From positions 51,430,917-51,494,916 of the forward strand of contig CM060189.1 in the NCBI GenBank assembly GCA_030549335.1: a stretch of DNA of 64,000 bases, in the 5' to 3' direction. Shown here piece by piece: positions 48,249-58,599 of the stretch. A program made the translations under genes and the position numbers. Each line of letters opens with the position of its first letter. Position 1 is the stretch's first letter. The DNA is from Pontederia crassipes. Its lineage: Eukaryota; Streptophyta; Magnoliopsida; Commelinales; Pontederiaceae. Under the pieces are notes generated by a model. It worked only from the letters and a program-made list of their open reading frames with translations, made no database searches and was not told the DNA's origin.

Positions 48249-49630
48249 ATTTTGCTATTTTTGAATATATGCAACAAGAAGACTTGAGTATATGTGATAA
48301 CACTAAATTATTCTTGAATAAGATATTTGACTAAATGGTGATCAAACAAATAATTGCTGAATTAAACAAAGGTGGAAACTTGAATAGTGATAACTATGAT
48401 ATATAATTGATAACAAAAAAAAATTGGAATTCACTCTTCTCATCCACAAATGCTATCCTGCAACAGAATGCCCAGATCTTTAATTTTTTATATTTGGAAA
48501 AGATAATGAAATAATATTAGCGGTTCTTTAATTTGAAACACATAATTCAAGAAGAATTCCGAATCTTTTATGATTTATCGCGCACATCGTTCAAGTTGGA
48601 TGTTGGAAAATGTCTACCGCCAACTTATTTACAAGGCAGACATGTTGTTGCTGACTTAAATATGCTTGTCCAAACTTTTGTAATCTTCCCTTTTGTTGAA
48701 ACGAATTAAACTTTTATCAGTTTCATAGATCTCTTTCACAAACAAAGAAAAAAATCAATTGTTAACGAATTTTGACCAATTTTGACTGCTGCTCTAATAT
48801 CACTAATAACTTTTCTAGGCTTTCATGATGCCAGTCTTAATTCTGTAAACAATCATTTTTGAAGAAAAAATAGCTAATTTCTGAGATTCAGGTGAAGATT
48901 GGGATTCTTGCGTTCTTAATCTTCTTCTACTTTGCAGGATTCTCAATGATTATACAAACTTCAGAGAATGTTCATAAAGTTTATGTTGCTAAACTGCTCA
49001 TCCTTGTGCTAATTTTTTACATTTTTAGTTAATCCTTGAGTCAGAGAGGGACTATAGGTAATCAATGATTATGAACAAGAGGTTCAATTGATATTATGCT
49101 TAGACAACAATAGTCTCTGATTCCCAATTCCTATCGATGATTTAAAATATTTGAGGTTTCCCTTGAGTCACATACATTTGTGTATAACCCTTCCCTAAAT
49201 AATGTTCATGTGCCCCATCAGATTAATCTCCTTTCAAGAATGAATTATCTGCAGCTAAATGATTGAGAGACAAGTTTTATCGCTCAGGAAGAATTAGTTT
49301 GTTTCCTCAAGCTGGAAGCAATTTCCTTTCTTGAACTTCTAAATTAGTTTATGTTATTTCAGGCAATTCTTGGAAATTACTATCAGAAGTAGGCAAAGAT
49401 GTGAAATACTTTTTTTTCCTTGTGTAATAACAGGCTTAGAGTTCCAATAGCAGAAGTAGTACAAGAGGATATTCTTCGAATCCCCTTCAGTTTAGAATTT
49501 ATATCTGAGAATCCAAGTGATATTTCATACTGCTCAAATTCTTTAAACCAGATAATGATACTGCCACCAGCTATAGCTGATTCTAGAGTTGAAGATTCTT
49601 GCGGAGATCATGTTGAAAATGTGCCAGACC
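48249..49630. repeat. Low-copy repeat family, copy 2
   Basis: 48400-49390 aligns with 33230-35745 without the solo LTR. 49385-49550 aligns with 43091-43257. The join near 49384 skips what in copy 1 is about 7.3 kb. After 49550 a decayed copia-like hinge continues to the AGTCT target of the next Copia. Confidence 0.65.
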
Positions 49631-49635
49631 AGTCT

Positions 49636-50122
49636 TGTTGGAATTGGTGAATACTTCAGGGCCCCTTGTTTCTCATACCGGGTTCGCCCACGTGAGCTTA
49701 GGGGAATCTGAGTATTACTCAATTGCCTGTGCTGCTGGCGTGCGAATAAAAGGGGGGTTCGGGGGGCACCGCCCCCCGACGGCAGTCCCGCTCGCCGGTG
49801 AGCGGGCGAGGGTTCAGGGGCAGCGCCCGAAACCTAGACGGGTTTTGAGTTTTTGTTTAGCCGGTCCGTGTAGTTCGGATTAGGTTTTTTCTCTGTTTTA
49901 GTCGGGTTTTGAACCTGTTTAGGAGAGGCTTATTTATAGCTTATTTTCAGATGTAATTTGTGTGGCGGCTGTAAACCTAAATAATATAGTGGAATCTCTT
50001 TGCAGGACGTAACCCTAATCTAAAGGATGAACTTGGGTAAATTCGTATAAATTCGTGTGTCTTCTCTATTTTTTTGCAATTTCTTTGCGATCTTCTCTTC
50101 TTGTTCTCGTATTTTCCCATCA
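49636..50122 (+). repeat. 5' LTR of Tork-like Copia copy 2
   Basis: Starts TGTTGGAATTGG and ends TTTTCCCATCA. It contains a GC-rich hairpin block at 49761-49806. Confidence 0.93.
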
Positions 50123-50169
50123 ATTGGTTTCAGAGCTCAGGTTGTTCAAGGAATTAGGGTTTATTCGAG

Positions 50170-51075
50170 ATGTCAGGAGGATTGCGGATTGAAATAGAAA
50201 AATTTGATGGAATACGGTTTGATCTCTAGAAGATGAAGATGGAGGATCCCCTCTGTGATCGAGATCTTTGGACGGCAATCGAGAAGGAGAGGCCAGACAT
50301 GAAAGCGGCGAAGGTCGCGGATGGGGCTTCCTCCAATCCAAAGGCGATCGAAGAGTGTGATCAGATTGATAGAAAGGCAAAGGGTTTGATTCGACTTTGC
50401 CTCGCGGATTCAATTCTTACGAATGTGATGAGTGAACCTACAGCCAGAGATCCGTGGAGGAAGTTGGAATTCCTATATCAAAGTAAATCACTGATTAATA
50501 AGTTATTTCTGAGGAAGAAATTGTACAATCTTCGGATGCATGAGGGTGATTCGTTCTCTACTCATCTTTATAACTTTAACACGGTGATCAGTCAACTTGT
50601 ATCAATCGGTGTTAAGTTTCAAGATGATGATAAGGCAATAATATTGCTCTGTTCGCTGTCGGATTCATGGGACAATTTGATTATCATGATTGGTGGCGGG
50701 GATAAAGAACTTTCGTATGAAAGTGTATGTGCTGCCTTATTATCAGAGGAAACATGAAGAAAGGGATCGGCAAGTTCTAGTAAAGAGGCGCTGGCGGCCA
50801 GAGGAAGACAACCAGAAAGGAATCAAAATCAGAGAGGGTCCAGATCCAAATCTCGTGGGCTTTCGAAGAGTAGAGATAAGAAGGTGCAATGCTGGAGATG
50901 TCAATAGTGGGGCCATCTGAAACAAGATTGCAAAAACAAATCAGTTCACAAGAAAGAAGTTGAGTCAACCTCGGACAAAAAGGAGGCTGAAGTAGGAGAT
51001 ATGTATCTGGCTTCTGCATGTATGACACAATCAGATAAGGATGTCTGACTCATCTATACTGGTGCTTCGTACCAC
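50170..51075 (+). pseudogene. gag and protease start of Tork-like Copia copy 2
   Basis: The ATG context equals that of copy 1. A TGG-to-TAG stop occurs at about 50227, so the longest frame begins later (50233-50757), with SILTNVMSEPTARDPWRKLE and LFLRKKLYNLRMHEGD. A TGA near 50755, a TAG inside the zinc knuckle (about 50907) and a TGA at the protease tryptophan (about 51046) interrupt it. The knuckle still reads CWRCQ and GHLKQDC around the stop. Confidence 0.85.
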
Positions 51076-52588
51076 ATGACACCTCATAGACATTGATTTT
51101 ATGAATATGAGGAGTATAATGGTAGGAATGTCATGCTCGGAGATGACACTGTGATTCAGATTGTTGGACGTGGCAGGGTGAAGCTGAGGATGAGTGATGG
51201 CACGGTGAAGTCTCTACCAGATGTGATGCATATACCGCTTATGAGCAGGAGTTTGTTATCTGTTAGTACAATGGCTAATTCGGGTGTTATATTCAGCTGC
51301 GACAAGGATTCGTGCAAGATGATCAGAGGGTCGATTGTGATTGAACGAGGGGTTTGTTATGGTACACTGTACAAGTTGCTCGGAGAGATGATATCTGTGG
51401 GCTATGGATTTATTTCTGAAGAATCCAAAGAAGATGAAGACAGTAGATTTATGCTGTGGCATCAGAGATTAGGCCATATCAGTGAGAAAGGACTTTCTAC
51501 CATAGCATCAAGTCAGATGGTAGAAGGAGTTCCAGATTGTTCTGTGGGTTTCGTATTCTATGAACATTGCCTCCATGGAAAACAGAACCGAGTCAGTTTT
51601 CAACATACAGGTACAAGAGCAACGAAGATTCTCGAACTGATCCATAGTGATGTCTTTGGACCAACTCCGACTCCATCTATTGGAGGGTCCAGGTACTATG
51701 TCTCTTTCATAGATGATTTTTCGAGATACAGTTGGATTTATTTTATCAAAAATAAGTCAGATGTATTCGATAAGTTTCAAGAATTTAAAGTTTTGGTGAA
51801 AAACCAATTAAGCAGTAAGACCAAGGTCCTTCGTATAGATAACGGAGGTGAATTCTGTTCAGATAACTCCATATACGCTTGAGCAGAATGGAGTAGCCGA
51901 AAGATTAAATCAGTCACTCATAGAAAAGGCCAGATGTATGTTGAGGTGGGCTGGATTGGGGCAAGAATTCTGGGCAGAAGCTGTAACCACAGCAAATTAT
52001 CTGAAGAACCACTCACCGACCTCATCAGTGAAGGATCGGACGTCTTATGAGGCAATGTTTCGGAAGAAGCCAAATTTGTCTCATGTTCGGGTGTTCCGAT
52101 GTGACGCGTATGTTCATATACCCAAGGAAAAGCGGGGTAAGCTTGACAGTAAGTCTGAGAAAAATATATTTGTCGGATACAAGGAAGGGGTCAAGAGCTA
52201 TAAATTGTGGAATCCAAGGACAAGAACTATCATATACAACAGGGATGTTGTTTTTCGTGAATCACGATCCCAAGTTAAGGCTCAGGAAAATGATGAACCC
52301 AAAAAAGCTGTAGTGTTTGAAGAAGATTCTGATTCTGAAGCTACAGAAGTAGTTGCACAAGATACTTCAGTTGAGTCTGTTCCAAAATCTGATCAAGAGG
52401 ACTCGGTTAATGAAGTTGAAGATGTAGATTCAGATGAAGACCCAAATGTTGGTACCATACCAGTTCTCAGAAGATTGACACGAGAAAAAAGAGCACCTCT
52501 TAGATGCTCTCTTAGTGCTCTGAGTTCATTTCATGCTTTGAGCATCATCGGAGAAGAACCTAGTTCTGTAAAAAAATGCAAGGTCTAG
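51076..52588 (+). pseudogene. protease-integrase of Tork-like Copia copy 2
   Basis: The frame 51133-51882 encodes MHIPLMSRSLLSVS, LWHQRLGHISEKGL, HSDVFGPT and YVSFIDDFSRYSWIYFIKNK. A deletion of about 47 bases near 51862, relative to copy 1, removes part of the integrase core and shifts the frame. Frame 51848-52588 continues with QNGVAERLNQSLIEKARCML and YVHIPKEKRGKLDSKS, then an acidic hinge, and is open longer here than in copy 1. Confidence 0.87.
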
Positions 52589-54169
52589 GGATGATGCAAA
52601 TCAATGGGAGCTTGTTATGGCAGATGAGATGCAGTCACTGGATAAGAATGAAACATGGAGATTGTGTAAATTGCCTAAGGATAGAAAGGCAATTAACTGC
52701 AAATGGGTGTTCAAGCGAAAGCTGAAACCGATGGGTCTGTAGAGAAGTACAAGGCCAGACTGGTAGCCAAAGGGTACTCTCAAATTGAGGGAGACGACTA
52801 TGATGAGATCTTTTCTCCCCTGGCGAAAATGACTTCAATCAGATTTGTCTATCTCTGGCAGCAGCATATAATCTTGAGGTAGAGCAGATGGACGTAAAGA
52901 CGACATTCCTTCATGGGAATTTGGAGGAAGAGATATATATGAGACAACCAGAAGACTTTGAAGTTCAAGGTAAAGAGAATTTGGTATGCAAATTGAAGAA
53001 GTCTTTGTATGGATTGAAGCAGTCGCCAAGGATGTGGTACTAGAAGTTTGATACGTACATGCTTGAACTCAAGTTTGTACGTTCAAATTCAGATCATTGT
53101 GTTTATGTGAAGAGAGTTAGAGATTAGTTTGTCATTCCTACACTGTATGTGGATGACATGTTACTGATTGGAAACAATATGAAGATGGTGAATTCAGTGA
53201 AGGGTTTGTTGGCCAAGAAGTTTGAGATGAAAGACTTGGGGCCGGCGAATTTCATTTTGGATATGCAGATTAGAAGGGATCGTCAGAAGCGAAAGTTGTG
53301 GCTAGGACATGAGAAGTACATAAAAGAAGTGTTGAAGAAATTTAACATGTCGGACTGCAAGCCAGTGGGTACTCCTATGTCTCTAGGAACCAAACTTTCT
53401 GCAGAGCAATGCTCGAAGACGGATGAAAAAGCTGAAGAGATGGACCGTGTGCCATATGCAAGTGCAGTGGGCAGCTTGATGTATGCCATGATGTGCACGC
53501 GTCCAGATATAGCCCAAGCAGTGGGAGTCTTAAATCGATATATGTCTAACCCAGGCAGGAAACACTGGAATACTATCAAGAGAGTTTTCAGGTACTTTCG
53601 TGGAACTTCAGATTTTGTTTTGTGCTTTGAAGGTGCGGGAAAAGGAAAGAGGCTTTATATTGTAGGCCATGTAGATGCTGATTAGGGTGGAGACATTAAT
53701 AGTAGACGGTCCACTAGCGGATATGTTTTTACATTATTTGGGGCTGCACTAAGTTGAATGAGCAAGAGACAAAGCGTTGTAGTACTTTTTTCTACAGAAG
53801 CAGAATATATGGCTCTTACTCATGCTGCAAAAAAGGTCATATGACTACGACGGTTGTGCTTGGAGCTCAGATTTGAGCAAGGTGCCATGGAGGTGAGATG
53901 TGATAATCAAGGTGTTATTCAGTTAGCTAAGAATCCTGCATTTCACTCACGCACAAAGCATATTGACATCCAATATCATTTCATACGAGAAAAGATGGAA
54001 AAGAAAGAGGTTCAGCTTGAAAAGGTTGATACAACAGAGAATAGTTCTAATTTTCTGACTAAAGCAGTTACAAGTGCAAAGTTCGAGTGGTGCTCTACTG
54101 CTGTCGAATTGAAGAAGAATGTTGCTGGCAAGGCTCTCATTGGTGTGAAGTATCCACCAAATGGGAGAA
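52589..54169 (+). pseudogene. RT-RNase H of Tork-like Copia copy 2
   Basis: RT text begins near 52600 ([29 protein letters not shown]) with single-base losses near 52730 and 52848, and stops near 53041 and 53126. The polymerase box is intact as YVDDM at about 53146. RNase H follows, interrupted by the TAG at 53683 and the TGA at 53755 that copy 1 also carries, plus a private TGA near 53843. The final frame 53854-54279 keeps CDNQGVIQLAKNPAFHSR and HIDIQYHFIREKM. Confidence 0.87.
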
Positions 54170-54648
54170 TGTTGGAATTGGTGAATACTTCAGGGCCCCT
54201 TATTTCTCACACCGAATTCGCCCACGTGAGTTTAGGAGAATCTGAGTATTACCCAATTGCCTGTGCTGCTGGCGTGTGAACAAAAGGGGGGGTTCGGGGG
54301 GCACCGCCCCCGACGACGGTCCCGCTCACTGGTGAGCGGGCGAGGGTTTGGGGGCAACGCCCCCGAAACCTAGACGGGTTTTGGGTTTCTGTTTAGCCGA
54401 CCCCTGTGGTTCGGATTAGGTTTTTTCTCTATTTTAGTCGGGTTTTGAACCCGTTTAGGAGAGGCTTATTTATAGCTTATTTTCATATGTAATCTATGTG
54501 GCGGCTGTAAACCTAAACGATATAGTGGAACCTCTTTGCAGGACGTAGCTCTAATCTCAAGGGTGAACTTGGATAAATTCGTGTGTCTTCTCTATTTTTC
54601 TGCAATTTCTTTGCGATCTTCTCTTCCTGTACTCGTATTTTCCCATCA
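54170..54648 (+). repeat. 3' LTR of Tork-like Copia copy 2
   Basis: Starts TGTTGGAATTGG after the purine tract aaatgggagaa and ends TTTTCCCATCA before TSD AGTCT. A perfect 9-bp inverted repeat CCCGCTCAC/GTGAGCGGG with a 2-base loop lies at 54321-54340. Confidence 0.93.
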
Positions 54649-54653
54649 AGTCT

Positions 54654-54917
54654 GTCAGTGATAACATAGTGCATAGACGAAGTCGGACACCAACGCAAGA
54701 AAAAAGAAAATATATACAATAACAGAATTTGGAATACTTTGAGTTGGATCTCCGGTTACAAAAGAATAAGTTCACGTACACATTGAGAGTTATATGCTAA
54801 AGTCAGGAAAGAAAGAAGAAAAAAAGGAGAGCACATATATAATTGATAACAATACCAAAAAAATGGGAATTCACTCTACTCGGATGAGGACTCAAAAGAA
54901 GCTACGATCAACAAATG
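54654..54917. repeat. Low-copy repeat, copy 3, beside the kinase 3' end
   Basis: From about 54763 this aligns with 33100-33290 (aagaataagttca, cattgagagttatatgctaaa and ggaattcactct). The similarity extends into the last kinase codons (aaatgctaccctgcaatag). On the kinase strand this is its 3' flank. Confidence 0.6.
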
Positions 54918-56345
54918 CTACCCTGCAATAGACTGCTCATGGCTACAGTGCGATTGTTTGTTTTGGTGTAATGTTTTCATCTTCATCCGATCCAGGGCGT
55001 CCAGAAAAGCATCGTCCTCATGGAGGCCTTGGGGCTCGACAGGCAGGGGGCTCTCATCGAACCATGCATGCTCGAGTGCAGCCTGTGCTGTGAGCCTCTG
55101 CTCCGGGTCATAGTTGAGGAGGCCTTCGAGAAAGTGATATCCGTCTCGGGACAACATTGGGCGACCGCGTCGCGGAGTTGTAGGGAAGAGCCTCCGAAGA
55201 TTGCTCCATTGCCTTCCTGTGCTACCCACGGCCCTAAGAGCTTCGGGGATTGCAGACATGCCCGGCCACACCTTCAAATTTGGCGTTCCAAGAACGCTGA
55301 ATATTTTGCTAATTTGATCAGACTCCGTCGTCCCTTGGAAGAGCGCGTGCTTATTAAGAATCTCCGCCATAACGCAGCCCAGGGACCACATGTCGATGGC
55401 GGACGAGTACTCCTTGGCCCCCAGCAGCAGCTCCGACGCCCTGTACCACAAGGTGACGACGGTCATCGTGTTACTCGTGTAGGGCGACGTCCCCTGCTTG
55501 CAGCCGAGGCCGAAATCACAGATTTTAAGGTCGCCGTAGTGGTCGACGAGGATGTTGGCCGTCTTGAGATCCCGATGGAGGATGCGGTGATCGTGTATGC
55601 ACTTTACAGCCCTCAGCAGTTGCAGCATTAAGAATTTTGTCTCACCTTCTGTGAATGGAAGCTGCCGCGACTGTAACACCTGCCAGAGGTTCGTGTAAGC
55701 GAAGTCCAAGACCAAGAACATGGCCTTGCCATTGGAGTATGTGGCCAGGTCCTTGAGCCGAACAACGTTTGGGTGGCGGCAGGCGTCGAGGCACTCGACC
55801 TCCACCCGCCAAGTAGGATCCACCAATCGCTTCAGTGCCACGATCTGGCCATCCCGGCGATCATATGCCTTGATGACGGCGCCGTAGCTGCCCTCGCTGA
55901 TCTTGGTGGATACGATGAAGTCATGCTCGACTATGCAGCGCGGGACCGTCACTGGCTGCTGGGGCCTCTTCTTGGCGACGTGCTGCCGCTTCGGCTCGGC
56001 CTCAGCGGTCGCCACGGAGGGATCGTCGAGTCGAGGCTTCTTGGCGGCAGGCTCGGCCTCAGCAGTTGCAACGCAGGGATAGTCGAGTCGAGGCTTCTTG
56101 GAAGCAGGCTCTGGTTCGGCCTCAGCAGTTGCAACGCAGGGATAGTCGAGTCGAGGCTTCTTGGAAGCAGGCTCTGGTTCGGCCTCAGCAGTTGCGACGG
56201 TGGGATCGTGGAGTCCAGCCTCCTTCTTGGCGGCAGGCACAACCTCAGCAGTCGCCACAGAGGGGTCATCGAGTCGAGGCCGCTTCTTGGAGATGGGAGT
56301 CCTCTCGACGGGGTAGACCAGAGTGTAGATAACAGGCGGAGCCAT
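54918..56345 (-). CDS. CDK11/CDKG-like serine/threonine protein kinase
   Basis: An uninterrupted 475-residue frame starts at ATG 56345 (context tcgATGGCT); the longer frame upstream has no ATG. Residues 20-118 form five imperfect repeats of about 21 residues around KKPRLD and VATAEAEP, possibly nuclear-localisation-like. The kinase domain spans about 142-430: glycine loop ISEGSYGAV (first glycine is Ser150), ATP-binding Lys172, HRDLKTANI with catalytic Asp259, DFG at 277-279, and VVTLWYRASELLLGAKEYSS, with ASE for the usual APE. AIDMWSLGCVMAE and FSVLGTPNLKVWPG are typical of CDK11 (PITSLRE)/CDKG kinases. The PITSLRE helix is shortened and changed (PTWRVEVECL), so cyclin choice is uncertain. 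The gene is intronless, unlike typical CDKG genes, which suggests a retrocopy. GC content is far above the surroundings. Its promoter has MSA and E2F-like sites. Confidence 0.88.
   Translation of the reverse strand: MAPPVIYTLVYPVERTPISKKRPRLDDPSVATAEVVPAAKKEAGLHDPTVATAEAEPEPASKKPRLDYPCVATAEAEPEPASKKPRLDYPCVATAEAEPAAKKPRLDDPSVATAEAEPKRQHVAKKRPQQPVTVPRCIVEHDFIVSTKISEGSYGAVIKAYDRRDGQIVALKRLVDPTWRVEVECLDACRHPNVVRLKDLATYSNGKAMFLVLDFAYTNLWQVLQSRQLPFTEGETKFLMLQLLRAVKCIHDHRILHRDLKTANILVDHYGDLKICDFGLGCKQGTSPYTSNTMTVVTLWYRASELLLGAKEYSSAIDMWSLGCVMAEILNKHALFQGTTESDQISKIFSVLGTPNLKVWPGMSAIPEALRAVGSTGRQWSNLRRLFPTTPRRGRPMLSRDGYHFLEGLLNYDPEQRLTAQAALEHAWFDESPLPVEPQGLHEDDAFLDALDRMKMKTLHQNKQSHCSHEQSIAG
56022..56288 (-). 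repeat. 63-bp coding minisatellite in the kinase N-terminus
   Basis: Tandem units encode KKPRLD...VATAEAEPEPAS-like peptides. The two central units are almost identical in DNA (cgagtcgaggcttcttggaa recurs), which points to recent repeat-length change, while the outer units have diverged. Confidence 0.85.
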
Positions 56346-56498
56346 CGACGCAGCAGTAGCTATCGGCGGAAACACAGAGACAGGGAGCACGAGCGCGGGC
56401 ACAAAGAAAGAAGTGCAGAGAGAAGAGAAACGGAGGAGGAGGAAGTGAAGAGAAGACGGAGACCGTAAACTTGGAAAGGGAAGATAAAGAAGGCGCAG

Positions 56499-56509
56499 AA
56501 CCGTTGGAA
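56499..56509 (-). promoter_or_regulatory. MSA-like element, proximal
   Basis: The kinase strand reads TTCCAACGGTT, which contains the AACGG core of the plant M-phase-specific activator bound by three-repeat MYB factors. It lies about 155 bp upstream of the kinase ATG. Confidence 0.6.
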
Positions 56510-56538
56510 TTTGAAAAACAAGAACAAGAATCGCACAA

Positions 56539-56549
56539 AACCGTTGGGG
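56539..56549 (-). promoter_or_regulatory. MSA-like element, distal
   Basis: The kinase strand reads CCCCAACGGTT, a second AACGG-core site in the same orientation, 40 bp from the first. Paired MSA sites are typical of G2/M genes such as B-type cyclins. Confidence 0.6.
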
Positions 56550-56577
56550 CTCAACTCAAGAACATACAACAAGGCGG

Positions 56578-56586
56578 GGCGCCAAA
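56578..56586 (-). promoter_or_regulatory. E2F-like site
   Basis: The kinase strand reads TTTGGCGCC, matching the E2F consensus TTTSSCGC. It lies about 235 bp upstream of the ATG, distal to both MSA-like sites. A pyrimidine-rich patch lies between the MSA sites and the ATG, and no TATA box is evident. Confidence 0.55.
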
Positions 56587-56589
56587 TTT

Positions 56590-57640
56590 TGTTTCTTTTA
56601 TTTTTTTTTTTATTTTATTCTACCTTCTTTAATTACTTTGGCGATATATTTTTTTATTTATTCATTATATATATATATACTTAATTACCAATACACCATT
56701 GCACGTAACTTAGTCATATATATATAACATATAATGAGTGTATATTAAATTCGCATACATCATAGACATTTATAAATTATGAAAAAATGGGTATATCAAG
56801 AAAAAGTAATATATAATATAATATTATATTTTTTATTTAATAAAATTCTTCTACAAGTAACATGTAACCTTCATATATATACTATTATTGTAAATATAAC
56901 AAACTTTGGAAAATAATATATTTGTTTATTTAATCATCAAATGTACCACAGAATATGTTAAAAAATAGTTACATTTTCATAAAATTAGTTGTTTTAAATA
57001 TTGCGATAATACAAACTAGATAAGTTATTATATTAAGTTGACTTAAAGTATTTTATATTTAGACAATAATTAAATCGCATAATTGATAAATCATAAATAA
57101 ATTATTTATTACTCATTAAATTAACATTTTAATGCATACAAATTTAAAAATGAAATATCATAATTTTAAATTATTTTGATATGTTGTTATGAGCAAATTT
57201 AAATATGCCATGTAACATTATTTGATTTTTTAAAATGATTTTATCTATGAACATAACCATGTCACATTTATATTATTTTTGCATGTGGATATAGAAATTG
57301 TGTGCACTATTATTTTAAAAGTTCATTGTGCGATGTGGATGTTATAAATAATGATATTTTATTAAAAAGAAAATTCAAAGTGTATATATTTTTGTTACAA
57401 AAATATTTTTAATGTAACAATGAATTTTGACAAGATATTGCATAACTTTATTTGATAATAAAATTATGCAATCACTTTTAGTCTATTTTTTCTCTAGGGT
57501 CAATACTTCACAGCGTATACAATAACAGAGAAAATAAGGTAAAAAAAAGGGTGGATATGAGGTGTTTCTTGCTATGAGAAGCTTTGCCATGAATTCTCAA
57601 GTTCTTTTGCAGCTTCTCCTCATGAGGGTGATGTGGACGA
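56590..57640. other. AT-rich intergenic DNA
   Basis: Runs of A/T with short open frames only. No gene, transposon end or conserved motif was recognised. Confidence 0.55.
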
Positions 57641-58570
57641 CCTTGAGTTAGCTTTCGACTCTACAATCGAGATTACAATTTATCGCGCTCCAAGTTTATC
57701 TCAATTTCCTCCATAGATTTATCCAAAATTCCTTATGAGTGCAAGCCAACTGCCTTAAGGCTGTCATAAATGATGAGCCTCTTGTTTTCTCAAAGGCCAA
57801 GGCGAGTCTTATTGAGAATCTTTTGTTCCGCTATGCACATTAAATCCTATCTTATAGGATATGCACCGAGTAGAGAGTGAACGGGTGGTTAATCTTGTAG
57901 AGACCCTGAAACTTTGGGCCATGGTGGAGGGCATTCAAGTCAACATGGGGGCCTTTTTAGCAGATAATCTTCAAAGGCATGCTCAGATGATCTCGTGCAA
58001 AGTAATAACGGGAGGTTTAATCACCCCAATACCATTATACTTTGGGTTAGATTCGTCTATTCATGATTTCATTGAGCCATTTTTATTGGCATGAGCATAA
58101 TTTTGTAGATGAATCTAGTGAGGAGGACACCAGATGCCCTTATGTTCATGTTCAAGAATAGACCCGAAACAATTCTTTGCGCAAATACCAATAGGTTCAA
58201 TTTCTTCTATCGGGCCAATTGGTTGTATCTTTCATCATGCATCCTATTCTTAATTATTTTCCACATTCTATTGAGCAGGAAGAGCCACATGACGAGGAGC
58301 CAGGAAGAGAGGCCTTCACACTATGAGAATCCGCCTTTTATAGCTCCGAGTCCACTTCTACATCATAACGGACTTACTCTTCTGCGTAGGCTTTGATGTT
58401 TCAGCTTTACATGATTCCTTAGTCTTTCTTATTTCTATATAAGAGCCACAATTTTATATGATGCAATAGCACCATAAGGAGTATCAAACCTAGTTCCAGA
58501 CACTTACAATCGACATGAGCATATGGTTCAAGAGTACTTCGGGCAGTATCCGCCATCTCCACAGATGGGC
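57641..58570 (+). pseudogene. Athila-like extra-ORF remnant
   Basis: The 77-codon frame at 57861-58094 (VNLVETLKLWAMVEGIQVNM, then GGLITPIPLYFGLD) resembles the GGLIT-type domain in the extra or envelope-like ORF of Athila-group gypsy elements. Neighbouring frames to about 58570 are interrupted by several stops. No polymerase motifs accompany it. Assignment rests on a short motif remembered from the family. Confidence 0.5.
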
Positions 58571-58599
58571 TAGATGGGCTAGCTGGTTATGCCTTTCTT

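Larger units (their letters stand above)
49636..54648 (+). mobile_element. Tork-like Ty1/copia element, copy 2
   Basis: A 5013-bp element with LTRs at 49636-50122 and 54170-54648 and TSD AGTCT (49631-49635 and 54649-54653). Flanks rejoin as continuous repeat sequence. The primer site is mutated (attggtttcagagctcagg). It is homologous to 16541-21489 throughout but has its own stops and deletions. Confidence 0.95.

Noticed and set aside
55020-56468. Long plus-strand open frames (203 and 231 codons) over the kinase locus
   Set aside because: They are antisense shadows of the GC-rich kinase gene; no motif or splice support exists on that strand.
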